The position numbers and the translations under genes were made by a program. From Treponema sp. (GTDB lineage: Bacteria > Spirochaetota > Spirochaetia > Treponematales > Treponemataceae): DNA of 6,584 nucleotides. Shown here piece after piece: positions 1 through 6,584 of the stretch (position 1 is its first letter; each line of letters begins with the position of its first letter). Where the stretch lies: the NCBI GenBank assembly GCA_017613485.1, contig JAGADS010000134.1, positions 1 through 6,584 of the forward strand. Direction: 5' to 3'. The notes beneath the pieces are model-generated. The model worked only from the letters and a program-made list of their open reading frames with translations. It was not told where the DNA came from and did no database searches.

Positions 1-513
1 ACAATGGAAATAGGCTTTGGTATGGGACATGCAACGGTAGAGATAGCAGAGAAAAATCCCGGCATGAATTACATTGGCTCAGAAGTCCATAAACCGGGCG
101 TGGGAAGGCTTCTTGGCGAAATACAAAAAAGACAACTTAAGAATCTTTGTATAATCGAATATGATGCCATTGAAACCCTGGAGAAAATGATACCTGATTC
201 TTCGCTTGAGGCATTCCATATTTTTTTCCCGGATCCATGGCCAAAGAAAAAGCATCATAAAAGACGGCTTATTCAAAGACCAAGAACAGAGCTTCTTGCA
301 AGTAAACTCAAAAAGGGCGGATACCTTTATTTTGTTACGGACTGGGCAGAGTATGCGGAAAATGCACTTGAGGAACTGAATGCCACCTCTGGAATACACA
401 ACCGTTACGAAGGATTTGCTCCCCATCAGGAATGGAGGCCAAAGACCAAATTCGAGCAGAAGGGAATTGATGCGGGACGTGATATATTCGAGCTGATGTT
501 TGAAAAGGATTGA
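1..513 (+). CDS. trmB: tRNA (guanine-N7-)-methyltransferase TrmB, 5'-truncated by window edge
   Basis: SAM-dependent enzyme that makes 7-methylguanosine at position 46 of the tRNA variable loop in the cytoplasm. The reading frame is open to the left edge and the visible part begins inside the SAM-binding motif ([11 protein letters not shown] at 4), so that ATG is internal and the N-terminus lies outside the window. Counting from this Met, TrmB hallmarks follow in order: EVHKPGVG at 27-34, the family signature [15 protein letters not shown] at 74-88, TDW at 112-114, and the C-terminal [10 protein letters not shown] at about 145-154 followed by GRDIFEL. Only the family's N-terminal segment ahead of the SAM motif is missing. 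The stop (511-513) lies 8 bp before ligA, so the two are probably co-transcribed. Identification is firm; only the start is unknown. Confidence 0.95.
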   Translation, partial: TMEIGFGMGHATVEIAEKNPGMNYIGSEVHKPGVGRLLGEIQKRQLKNLCIIEYDAIETLEKMIPDSSLEAFHIFFPDPWPKKKHHKRRLIQRPRTELLASKLKKGGYLYFVTDWAEYAENALEELNATSGIHNRYEGFAPHQEWRPKTKFEQKGIDAGRDIFELMFEKD

Positions 514-516
514 GGG
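512..516 (+). promoter_or_regulatory. ribosome binding site deciding the ligA start
   Basis: GAGGG overlaps the trmB stop codon and sits 5 bases before the ATG at 522. An in-frame TTG at 510 would extend the protein by four residues, but the nearest purine run (AAAGGA) ends almost against it, leaving no usable spacing. This favours ATG 522 as the ligA start. Confidence 0.6.
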
Positions 517-521
517 CTGGC

Positions 522-2480
522 ATGGAACTTTTTGACCTTGATGATGCACAGAAAAAAAGTGATGACTCTAAACGGATAAAAGAGCTTGAGAAACTGATTA
601 AACGCTATCAGGATTCCTACTACAACGGAGAGGCCGAGATAAGCGATGCAGAATTTGACAGATTGTGGGATGAACTTCGCTCCCTTGATCCGGATAATCA
701 GATTTTGCAGAAAGTTGGTGCAGATAGCGGAAATTTTGCAAAGGCACGTCACGTAATGCCTATGGGAAGCCAGGAGAAGGCCGCAAGCCCGGAAGAATTC
801 ATGTCATGGGCAGTTAAGCATGTCTACGATGAGTATCTGGTTGAATATAAGCTGGACGGAGCAAGCCTTGAGCTTCAGTATGAGGGCGGAAAACTTGTCC
901 GTGCAGTGACACGCGGGGACGGAGAAACAGGAGACGTAATCACTGCCAATGCCTTACAGATGAGCGGCGTCAAGCAGTCACTTGTTGAAGACGGAAATCC
1001 TGTGACTTTTACTGGAGGAATACGCGGTGAGGTAATAATGACTCACCAGATTCATCAAAAATACTATTCGGATAAAGCCAACTGCCGTAATGCCGCCAAC
1101 GGACTTATGAAAAGAAAAGACGGAGAAGGCTCGGAAAACCTCTGTGTGATTGTCTATGACGTGTGGTCAACCGATGGAAAGCAGCCTTACTCAGACGAGG
1201 AGGACAAGCTTAACTGGCTCAAGAAGCTGGGCTTTAACACGGTTCCGCTTTATATAGCAAAGTCAGTGCAGGACGTAATCGATTACCGTGCAAGCGTCAT
1301 GGAGAAGAGGAAGGACCTTGATTACGACATAGATGGCCTTGTCATAAAAGAAAGAATTGTAAACCATAAGGATTCGCTCAGAAACAGACCTGACAGGCAG
1401 ATAGCATTCAAGTTCAGCCTGGAGGAAGCGGTATCTGTCGTGCGCAAAGTTGAATGGAACGAGTCTGGTGCCACATATACTCCTGTTGCCGTATTTGATC
1501 CGGTTGATTTGAACGGAACAACAGTACAGCGTGCAAGCCTTGCAAACCCAAATACAATAAAGAATCTGGGCCTGAAGATTGGAAGCCATGCTGTTGTCGT
1601 AAAGCGTGGAGAGATAATTCCAAAAATCGAAAGGATTGTTAACGAGGAGACACAGGAAGCCCTTATGCCTGTGGAAATACCCGCAAAATGCACAACATGC
1701 GGTTCTACCCTTGTAAACGAGGGAACAAGGCTCTATTGCCCGAATAAGGACTGCTCAAAGAGAATACTGCATCAGCTTCTTAAATGGGTGAATGTGGCGG
1801 ACATACGCGATCTTGGGGAAACCCTTGTCACATCCCTTTTTAAGGACGGAATCGTAAAATCAATTACAGGTTTATATTCTCTTACAGAAGAAAAACTCTC
1901 CCCATATTTCCTTAACCAGGAGAGCCTGTCACAGGACAAAAAATCCCTTGGAGCCCAGAAAGTATATGCCTCGATACAGAATCACAGGGAACTTTCGCTT
2001 GGTAAGTATATCGCAGGCTTTGACATAGAGGGAATCGGCGAGACCGTTGTTGAAAAACTGATAGAAGGCGGCTTTTCTACGCTGAATGCCCTTTTGGATG
2101 CCCAGGAGGAAGAGATCGCGGCAGTACATGGATTTGCAGAGATAATGGCGCATAATCTTGTTCAGGGTCTTAAAGAAAACCGTGCAGAAATGGAATCTCT
2201 TGTAGAAAGCGGAATAATCAGGCTCAGTCTTAGTACAGGCGGAATCCTTGAGGGAAAATCATTCTGCTTTACCGGAGAGCTTAACACAATGAAAAGGGCG
2301 GATGCACAGAACCTTGTCAAGAAAAATGGGGGAGCCGTTAAATCCTCTGTGGTAAAAGGTCTTTCATATCTTGTCACGAATGATACGTCAAGCGGATCCT
2401 CAAAAAACAAAAAGGCGACGGAACTGGGGATTCCGGTCATCAATGAAAAAGAATTCCTTGATATGCTCCCTTCAAGTTGA
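522..2480 (+). CDS. ligA: NAD+-dependent DNA ligase LigA, divergent subtype
   Basis: Seals nicks in duplex DNA during replication and repair, using NAD+ to adenylate an active-site lysine. The 652 residues are close to the usual LigA length of about 670. Domains in order: Ia (about 20-60, with DAEFDRL at 42-48); nucleotidyltransferase with KLDG at 110-113 (K110 the predicted nucleophile), RGDG at 131-134, RGE at 168-170, DGLVIK at 271-276 and AFKF at 295-298; OB fold from about 315; a four-Cys zinc finger (C390, C393, C406, C411); helix-hairpin-helix region about 415-560; C-terminal BRCT about 573-650. All domains are present, so it is not a fragment. It is divergent: the usual PMLSL is PMGSQ (80-84), NPRNAAAGSLRQ is NCRNAANGLMKR (187-198), the VGRTG loop is NESGA (313-317), and ATLHN is ASLAN (338-342). 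It could be the cell's only LigA or a second paralogue; the window cannot tell. Confidence 0.93.
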   Translation: MELFDLDDAQKKSDDSKRIKELEKLIKRYQDSYYNGEAEISDAEFDRLWDELRSLDPDNQILQKVGADSGNFAKARHVMPMGSQEKAASPEEFMSWAVKHVYDEYLVEYKLDGASLELQYEGGKLVRAVTRGDGETGDVITANALQMSGVKQSLVEDGNPVTFTGGIRGEVIMTHQIHQKYYSDKANCRNAANGLMKRKDGEGSENLCVIVYDVWSTDGKQPYSDEEDKLNWLKKLGFNTVPLYIAKSVQDVIDYRASVMEKRKDLDYDIDGLVIKERIVNHKDSLRNRPDRQIAFKFSLEEAVSVVRKVEWNESGATYTPVAVFDPVDLNGTTVQRASLANPNTIKNLGLKIGSHAVVVKRGEIIPKIERIVNEETQEALMPVEIPAKCTTCGSTLVNEGTRLYCPNKDCSKRILHQLLKWVNVADIRDLGETLVTSLFKDGIVKSITGLYSLTEEKLSPYFLNQESLSQDKKSLGAQKVYASIQNHRELSLGKYIAGFDIEGIGETVVEKLIEGGFSTLNALLDAQEEEIAAVHGFAEIMAHNLVQGLKENRAEMESLVESGIIRLSLSTGGILEGKSFCFTGELNTMKRADAQNLVKKNGGAVKSSVVKGLSYLVTNDTSSGSSKNKKATELGIPVINEKEFLDMLPSS

Positions 2481-2505
2481 ATTTTTCCTTTCTATAATGT
2501 ATAAT
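2477..2505 (+). promoter_or_regulatory. probable sigma70-type promoter for argS operon
   Basis: TTGAAT (2477-2482; first four bases match the -35 consensus) and TATAAT (2500-2505; perfect -10) are separated by an ideal 17 bp. A second perfect TATAAT lies 7 bp upstream at 2493-2498. Transcription would start near 2512, leaving a leader of about 22 nt before argS. The -35 box overlaps the ligA stop codon. This is pattern recognition only, but the match and placement are good. Confidence 0.65.
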
Positions 2506-2522
2506 CTAATTTAGCATTTTTT

Positions 2523-2526
2523 GGAG
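2523..2526 (+). promoter_or_regulatory. argS ribosome binding site
   Basis: GGAG with 7 bases of spacing to the ATG at 2534. It supports that start, which also gives the expected ArgS N-terminus. Confidence 0.6.
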
Positions 2527-2533
2527 TATTGTA

Positions 2534-4348
2534 ATGGCTGATAATAAGGAATTGTTCAGGAAAATTGTTCTGAACGCTATAAACTGCTATATCAAGGAAA
2601 AAGGAATTGAAACAGAGCCTGTCACCGAAGACAAGCTTCATGTAGAGAATCCCCCTAAGCCTGAGATGGGAGATTTGGGAATACCTCTTTTTGTACTTGT
2701 CAAGGCATTCAGACTGGCACCTCCTGTCATAGCAAAGGAAATCCTTTCAATCATAAACCGCGATGCAGATGCAGGTTTCGGTTCATTTCTTGCGGCAGGA
2801 CCTTACATCAACGTAAAGCTCAACAAGGCAAATTCTGTTGTCTCCACACTCAAGAAAATTGAAAGTCAGGGAGACGCTTACGGCTCATTCAATTCTGATG
2901 ACGGGGAATTCCTTAAGGGCCGCAAAGTCATGGTAGAGTATTCTTCTCCAAACACAAATAAGCCTCTTCACCTAGGCCACATGAGAAACGATGCACTTGG
3001 TGAGTCAGTAAGCCGCATACTTAAAAAAGCAGGGGCAGAGGTATTCAGAACAAACATCATAAACAACCGCGGAGTACACATCTGCAAGTCAATGCTTGCA
3101 TATAAGCTTTTCCATGAAAAAAACAACGACACACCGGAAAGCCTTGGCATCAAGGGAGATCATTTTGTCGGCCAGTGCTATGTGGAGTTTGACCAGTATA
3201 ACAAGGAACATCCAGAGGCAGCTCAGGAAGCAGAGGAAATGCTTGTAAAATGGGAGAACGGAGATCCAGAAGTACGTGCATTATGGCAGAAAATGAATGA
3301 CTGGACTCTGAACGGTGTAAAGGAGACATATAAAAGGACCGGTGTTGATTTTGAAAAGCTTTATTTTGAAAGCGACACATATCTTCTTGGAAAGGAAATG
3401 ATTCAGGATGGCCTTGACAAAGGAGTATTCTATAAGGCAGAGGACGGATCTGTAAGGATAGATGTTACGGAGGCAGTTGGAAAAGACCGTGACGGAAACA
3501 ATCAGAGCAAGGTTCTTTTGCGCAAGGACGGAACATCTGTTTACATTACGCAGGATCTTGGAACTGCAATCAAGAGGCATGATGACTGGCCGTACAACCA
3601 GATGGTCTATGTGGTTGCAAGCGAGCAGATATATCACTTTAAGGTATTGTTCTATATTTTGCGGAAACTCGGATATAAATGGGCGGACAAGCTCTATCAC
3701 CTTAGCTACGGTCTTGTTAACCTTCCGTCAGGACGCATGAAAAGCCGTGAGGGTACAGTGGTGGATGCAGATGATTTAATTGACAATCTCCATGCAGACG
3801 CACTCAAGGCAATCAGTGAGAGGGGACGTGATGAGGAAGTCGGAGATCCTGATGATGTTGCGGAAAAAGTGGCTCTTGGGGCACTGCATTATTATCTTCT
3901 GCAGGTAACACCGGTAAAGGACATGCTCTTTAATCCCGAGGAAAGCCTTTCATTCAACGGCAATACAGGACCATACCTCCAGTACATGGGAGCACGCATT
4001 TCTTCGATTCTAAGGAAAACCGGGGAACAGGGACTTACACCTGATTCAAGCGAAGACGCATTAAAGCTATTGACACACGAAAGCGAATGGGCTTTGGTTA
4101 AGGAACTTGAGAGATATCCATCGGTCATCGAGAAAGCTGCAAACGACCTTGACCCGAGTGTTCTCGCTGTCTATCTGTATGACTTGAGCAAGGCATTCAG
4201 TTCATTCTACCGTGACTGCCCGATACTTTCTGCAGCGCAGGAAGAAAAACGTCTGGCAGGTGCTAGGCTTTTCCTTGCAAAATCTACTTTGAGTGTCATA
4301 AAAAATGCGATGAACCTTCTTCTTATTCCCTATCTTGACAGGATGTGA
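2534..4348 (+). CDS. argS: arginyl-tRNA synthetase
   Basis: Class I aminoacyl-tRNA synthetase that charges tRNA-Arg with arginine using ATP; cytoplasmic and essential. At 604 residues it is full length. The N-terminal ArgS-specific tRNA-binding domain (about 1-110) includes NPPKPEMGDLGIPLF at 39-53. The catalytic domain carries SSPNTNKPLHLGHMRN at 137-152, where HLGH (146-149) is the class I HIGH motif, then YVVASEQ at 359-365. The loop taking the KMSKS position is RMKSREGTVVDADDL (401-415), a variant signature. The C-terminal DALR anticodon-binding domain runs from about 470, with GNTGPYLQYMGAR at 476-488, and the protein ends IPYLDRM, a form of the usual ArgS ending. It has its own promoter in the gap after ligA, and its stop codon overlaps the start region of the HD-GYP gene, implying co-transcription and possibly translational coupling. 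Confidence 0.96.
   Translation: MADNKELFRKIVLNAINCYIKEKGIETEPVTEDKLHVENPPKPEMGDLGIPLFVLVKAFRLAPPVIAKEILSIINRDADAGFGSFLAAGPYINVKLNKANSVVSTLKKIESQGDAYGSFNSDDGEFLKGRKVMVEYSSPNTNKPLHLGHMRNDALGESVSRILKKAGAEVFRTNIINNRGVHICKSMLAYKLFHEKNNDTPESLGIKGDHFVGQCYVEFDQYNKEHPEAAQEAEEMLVKWENGDPEVRALWQKMNDWTLNGVKETYKRTGVDFEKLYFESDTYLLGKEMIQDGLDKGVFYKAEDGSVRIDVTEAVGKDRDGNNQSKVLLRKDGTSVYITQDLGTAIKRHDDWPYNQMVYVVASEQIYHFKVLFYILRKLGYKWADKLYHLSYGLVNLPSGRMKSREGTVVDADDLIDNLHADALKAISERGRDEEVGDPDDVAEKVALGALHYYLLQVTPVKDMLFNPEESLSFNGNTGPYLQYMGARISSILRKTGEQGLTPDSSEDALKLLTHESEWALVKELERYPSVIEKAANDLDPSVLAVYLYDLSKAFSSFYRDCPILSAAQEEKRLAGARLFLAKSTLSVIKNAMNLLLIPYLDRM
4340..4343 (+). promoter_or_regulatory. ribosome binding site inside argS for the HD-GYP gene
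   Basis: AGGA lies in the last codons of argS. Three in-frame start candidates follow: GTG 4345, ATG 4348 (sharing its A with the argS TGA) and ATG 4351. Spacing is 7 bases to ATG 4351 and only 4 to ATG 4348, so 4351 is preferred, although the difference is only one residue. Confidence 0.5.
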
Positions 4349-4350
4349 TG

Positions 4351-5601
4351 ATGAAAGACAATTCAAAAAAACGGAATCCATATATAGTGCCTCTTATAAT
4401 GCTGATTACTGCACTCCTGATGCTTTTGGGGATAACTGTTTTAAGGAATAAGGGAATCAACAGGGAAAGGAAATCACTGGTACTGATAAACGGAATCACT
4501 CCGGACTCTGATGTAGAGGTCTCATTCCTGCGCAATCCGGAAAAACAATGGTACGAAAGCGACGGAGTAACTGTCGGCGGTCAGTTTGACGGTAAGATAG
4601 AAAGCCTCAGGGAATATACTTCAATTACAGATTGGAAAGTGTCCATAAAGATACCAGGAAAATTCTGGATAGATTCAAACCCATGGAACGGAATATTTAA
4701 AATCAACGGAGACACACTTTATATAAGACAACCGCATGAAGGCGAGGAGGCTAATGCCCAGATCTTTGACACTGATTATTCTGTTGACCCGAAATCACCA
4801 AGGACATTCGGTTGCATCATGTATACATCAAAAATGTTTCAGCCGGAAAGTGTTCCAGTTAATTTTGAATATACACCGCATATTTTAGTTGACAGGATAC
4901 CGGTTGTACGTGCAATTCAGATTTTCCTGTTTGCATTTGCAGTCTCAATGGTTTCTGTCTTGATTACCATCTTTATAAGGCAGGGTGAATACCGTACAAG
5001 GGAAAAGAAGGACAAGGAATTCATAGAAAAAACACTCCTTCTTTTTGCAAATACAATAGAGGCTAAGGATTCTTATACAAAAGGTCATTCTTTAAGGGTA
5101 GCAATTTATTCCATGGAACTTGCACAGCGCATGAAATTAAGCGAGGCTGAGCAGGAAATCGTCTATTACTGTGCGATCCTTCATGATGTAGGCAAAGTCG
5201 GAATTCCTGACAACATCCTTCATAAGCCAGGTAAGCTTACGGATGAGGAAAGAAGCGTAATTCAAAGCCATACTACAATCGGCTCTGACATTTTCCGCGG
5301 TTTCCCTTATATTCCAGATATTGAGACAATAGTGCGGCATCATCACGAGCGCTACGACGGAAACGGATACCCGGATAAACTCAAGGGTAAGGCAATTCCG
5401 TATCTGTCAAGGATAATCTGCGTGGCAGACTGTTTTGATGCCATGACGAGTAACCGCTGCTACCGCGACAAAATCGATATAAACAAAGTTAAAAAGGAAC
5501 TGGTGGATTGTGCAGGAACTCAGTTTGATCCGGAAATAGTTCCGTTTATGCTTCAGATGATAGAAGACGGTTTTGCACCTAGGGATGATGGAAACGTTTA
5601 G
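4351..5601 (+). CDS. membrane HD-GYP cyclic-di-GMP phosphodiesterase with CBM2-like extracytoplasmic domain
   Basis: Predicted receptor-type phosphodiesterase hydrolysing cyclic di-GMP, a second messenger governing motility and surface behaviour. The 416 residues comprise TM1 (about 11-30), an extracytoplasmic domain (about 33-180), TM2 (about 187-209), a charged helical linker (about 210-235) and a cytoplasmic HD-GYP domain (about 236-400). Expected metal and catalytic residues are visible: H246, H278-D279 in ILHDVGKVGIP, K282, H307, H331-H332 and D360; the GYP motif is intact (HHERYDGNGYP, 331-341). The domain therefore looks active. The outer domain resembles CBM2: W67 after a QW turn, F79 then a strand to W95 in TDWKVSIKIP, WNG at 112-114, GDTLYI at 120-125 and TFG at 152-154. 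That reading is inference from pattern alone. The start overlaps the argS stop and gtrA follows 8 bp downstream. HD-GYP assignment is firm; some family members cleave other cyclic dinucleotides. Confidence 0.93.
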   Translation: MKDNSKKRNPYIVPLIMLITALLMLLGITVLRNKGINRERKSLVLINGITPDSDVEVSFLRNPEKQWYESDGVTVGGQFDGKIESLREYTSITDWKVSIKIPGKFWIDSNPWNGIFKINGDTLYIRQPHEGEEANAQIFDTDYSVDPKSPRTFGCIMYTSKMFQPESVPVNFEYTPHILVDRIPVVRAIQIFLFAFAVSMVSVLITIFIRQGEYRTREKKDKEFIEKTLLLFANTIEAKDSYTKGHSLRVAIYSMELAQRMKLSEAEQEIVYYCAILHDVGKVGIPDNILHKPGKLTDEERSVIQSHTTIGSDIFRGFPYIPDIETIVRHHHERYDGNGYPDKLKGKAIPYLSRIICVADCFDAMTSNRCYRDKIDINKVKKELVDCAGTQFDPEIVPFMLQMIEDGFAPRDDGNV

Positions 5602-5604
5602 GAG
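5600..5604 (+). promoter_or_regulatory. gtrA ribosome binding site
   Basis: AGGAG overlaps the TAG stop of the HD-GYP gene and sits 5 bases before the ATG at 5610. It supports this start over the in-frame ATG at 5619 and shows tight packing of the two genes. Confidence 0.6.
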
Positions 5605-5609
5605 AGTTT

Positions 5610-6044
5610 ATGGGTTCAATGAAAAAGAGGGCAAAACAGATTGGGAAATACTCTGGAGCAGCAACACTTAGTACGATAATTAATATTGTTGTACGTTTAC
5701 TCCTTTCTCGTGTGTTGAACTTTCATCTGAGTGTTTTGATTGCATATTTCACCGGTTCCGTAATCAATTATATTCTTTCAGCTTTTTTTGTGTTTCATTA
5801 TAAGGAACGCTCGCATCACTTGACATGGAAATCCTTCTGGCGCTTCATGATGGTGTCGATGTTCGGGTTTGTCGCAACTTTACTGTTTTCTACAATCGCC
5901 CGTTATATTCTGTTCCTGTGTTTCCCGCAGGATTCAAAGAGCCTGATAGAACTTACTGCACACCTTATCGGTCTTGGTGCGTCTTTTGTCTGTAATTATT
6001 TCGGCCACAGTTTCTTCAGCTTCAGAAAAAGCATTAAGGAATGA
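5610..6044 (+). CDS. GtrA-family four-helix membrane protein
   Basis: Small integral membrane protein of 144 residues, a normal length for the GtrA family. These proteins are thought to help move polyprenyl-phosphate-linked sugars across the inner membrane for glycan modification (the namesake acts in O-antigen glucosylation). Four hydrophobic segments are visible at about 14-32, 39-62, 76-103 and 112-136. Family-like features are the GKYSGAATLSTIINIVV start, the SVINYILSAFFVFHYKE stretch (50-66) and the matching CNYFGHSFFSFRK near the end (128-140), reflecting the internal repeat of an N-Y plus aromatic ending after TM2 and TM4. It is last in the apparent argS operon. No glycosyltransferase is adjacent, so its sugar substrate cannot be guessed. 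The name gtrA is not assigned because the family is broad. Confidence 0.8.
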   Translation: MGSMKKRAKQIGKYSGAATLSTIINIVVRLLLSRVLNFHLSVLIAYFTGSVINYILSAFFVFHYKERSHHLTWKSFWRFMMVSMFGFVATLLFSTIARYILFLCFPQDSKSLIELTAHLIGLGASFVCNYFGHSFFSFRKSIKE

Positions 6045-6584
6045 TTACAGGAATTTATATCTTATGAATGCAGTTGTATTGTTTGTGAACTGTGTATAGT
6101 CTTCCAATGTATCATAAAATGCCTGCCTGAAATAGAAGAGCGAATTGACTGCAAAAGAAAGGTTCTTGTATATCTTGTGCTCATAATCCAAGCTTATGTA
6201 TTCGACCGCAGAAAAGCCGTCAGATCCTTCTGTCTGTATGGATACAGGTATAGTTTTGTAGATGCCAGCATAAGTTTCGATATTGAAATTACCAATCGTT
6301 GGGTTCTTGAAAGTGAAGCTGGCCTTGTTTCCGATTCCAATACCCAGATCATAAAGACGCTGTTCATTGTTGAAAGGATCAGACCTTTTGTCTTCAACTA
6401 ACAGGTAATGGCAGTCATATCCCGCCAGAAAAGCGAATTGAAGCTGTTCTTTCCATTCAATAGAAGTGTCGTTATTTACATCTATTTTCTGCTGGATTGT
6501 AGCACCTAGAGCATTATTTGAAAAGTTTATATTAAAAAACGCATCATAATACTGATATATTAAATCCAATGAAATTGCTGTTGA
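6045..6584 (-). CDS. C-terminal part of a probable outer-membrane beta-barrel protein, 5'-truncated
   Basis: The frame is open from the right edge to a TAA at 6045-6047, giving 179 visible residues. A TTG at 6567-6569 is a possible start, but the frame continues upstream without a stop (residues STAIS before it), so the gene very likely begins outside the window. I do not recognise the family. The visible protein is rich in Tyr, Phe, Asn and Thr with alternating polar/hydrophobic stretches such as FNIETYAGIY, AVEYISLDYEHKIY and LSFAVNSLFYFRQAFYD. It ends TTAFIRYKFL, an amphipathic strand rich in aromatics near the C-terminus as in outer-membrane barrels. No long hydrophobic helix is seen. These features suggest amphipathic strands of an outer-membrane protein; the role is unknown. 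Its stop directly abuts the gtrA stop on the other strand. It looks richer in A+T than ligA and argS. Confidence 0.7.
   Translation of the reverse strand, partial: STAISLDLIYQYYDAFFNINFSNNALGATIQQKIDVNNDTSIEWKEQLQFAFLAGYDCHYLLVEDKRSDPFNNEQRLYDLGIGIGNKASFTFKNPTIGNFNIETYAGIYKTIPVSIQTEGSDGFSAVEYISLDYEHKIYKNLSFAVNSLFYFRQAFYDTLEDYTQFTNNTTAFIRYKFL

Noticed and set aside
510..521. TTG at 510 as the ligA start
   Set aside because: It adds only four residues and lacks a properly spaced ribosome binding site, whereas ATG 522 has GAGGG five bases upstream.
79..549. 156-residue minus-strand frame opposite trmB
   Set aside because: It is antisense to unmistakable TrmB motifs, and the translation is low-quality with no recognisable pattern.
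3281..3700. 139-residue open frame on the minus strand inside argS
   Set aside because: It lies wholly opposite a clear full-length argS, its translation resembles no family, and no start signal is evident; a shadow of the real gene.
6011..6028. Possible hairpin (TTTCT pairing with AGAAA) near the gtrA end, next to an A-run that could act as a minus-strand terminator
   Set aside because: The stem is only five mostly A-T pairs and is inside the gtrA coding sequence; too weak to call.
6177..6401. Short plus-strand frame opposite the barrel-like gene
   Set aside because: The minus-strand frame is longer, open to the window edge and ends with a coherent barrel-type strand; the plus frame has no supporting features.
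6567..6569. TTG as the real start of the minus-strand gene
   Set aside because: The frame stays open upstream to the window edge with strand-like sequence, and the product would lack a signal peptide, so truncation by the edge is more likely.

Overview
The window most resembles a host- or rumen-associated spirochaete of the Treponema type. This is inference from several signs: base composition in the low-to-mid 40s % GC (estimated by eye), an ArgS with an MKSREG signature loop, a divergent NAD+-dependent DNA ligase, a membrane HD-GYP signalling protein, and what looks like the end of an outer-membrane beta-barrel protein. No rRNA, tRNA, CRISPR array, insertion sequence or phage gene is visible. 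Coding density is very high, and the only gap longer than 10 bases between genes is 53 bp.

Layout. Bases 1-513 hold the 3' part of trmB (tRNA m7G46 methyltransferase), cut by the left edge. Eight bases later comes ligA (522-2480), so the two are probably co-transcribed. A 53-bp gap carries a good sigma70-type promoter whose -35 box overlaps the ligA stop codon. It is followed by argS (2534-4348). The argS stop overlaps the possible start of a two-TM HD-GYP phosphodiesterase (4351-5601), and 8 bp further on is a four-TM GtrA-family protein (5610-6044). argS, the HD-GYP gene and gtrA therefore look like one operon. On the opposite strand, a gene whose stop directly abuts the gtrA stop (6045 to the right edge) encodes the C-terminal part of a probable beta-barrel protein, cut by the right edge.

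The left half is information-processing housekeeping: tRNA modification, DNA nick sealing and arginine charging. The right half concerns the cell envelope. The most interesting item is the HD-GYP protein. Its extracytoplasmic region, between the two membrane helices, carries the sequence pattern of a family-2 carbohydrate-binding module (CBM2, the cellulose/xylan-binding fold). That suggests a receptor that senses polysaccharide outside the inner membrane and adjusts cyclic-di-GMP inside. The ligase is the second item: two of the five domain-Ia residues known to recognise NMN in E. coli LigA appear substituted, and several other hallmark LigA motifs are altered, although the catalytic lysine is kept.
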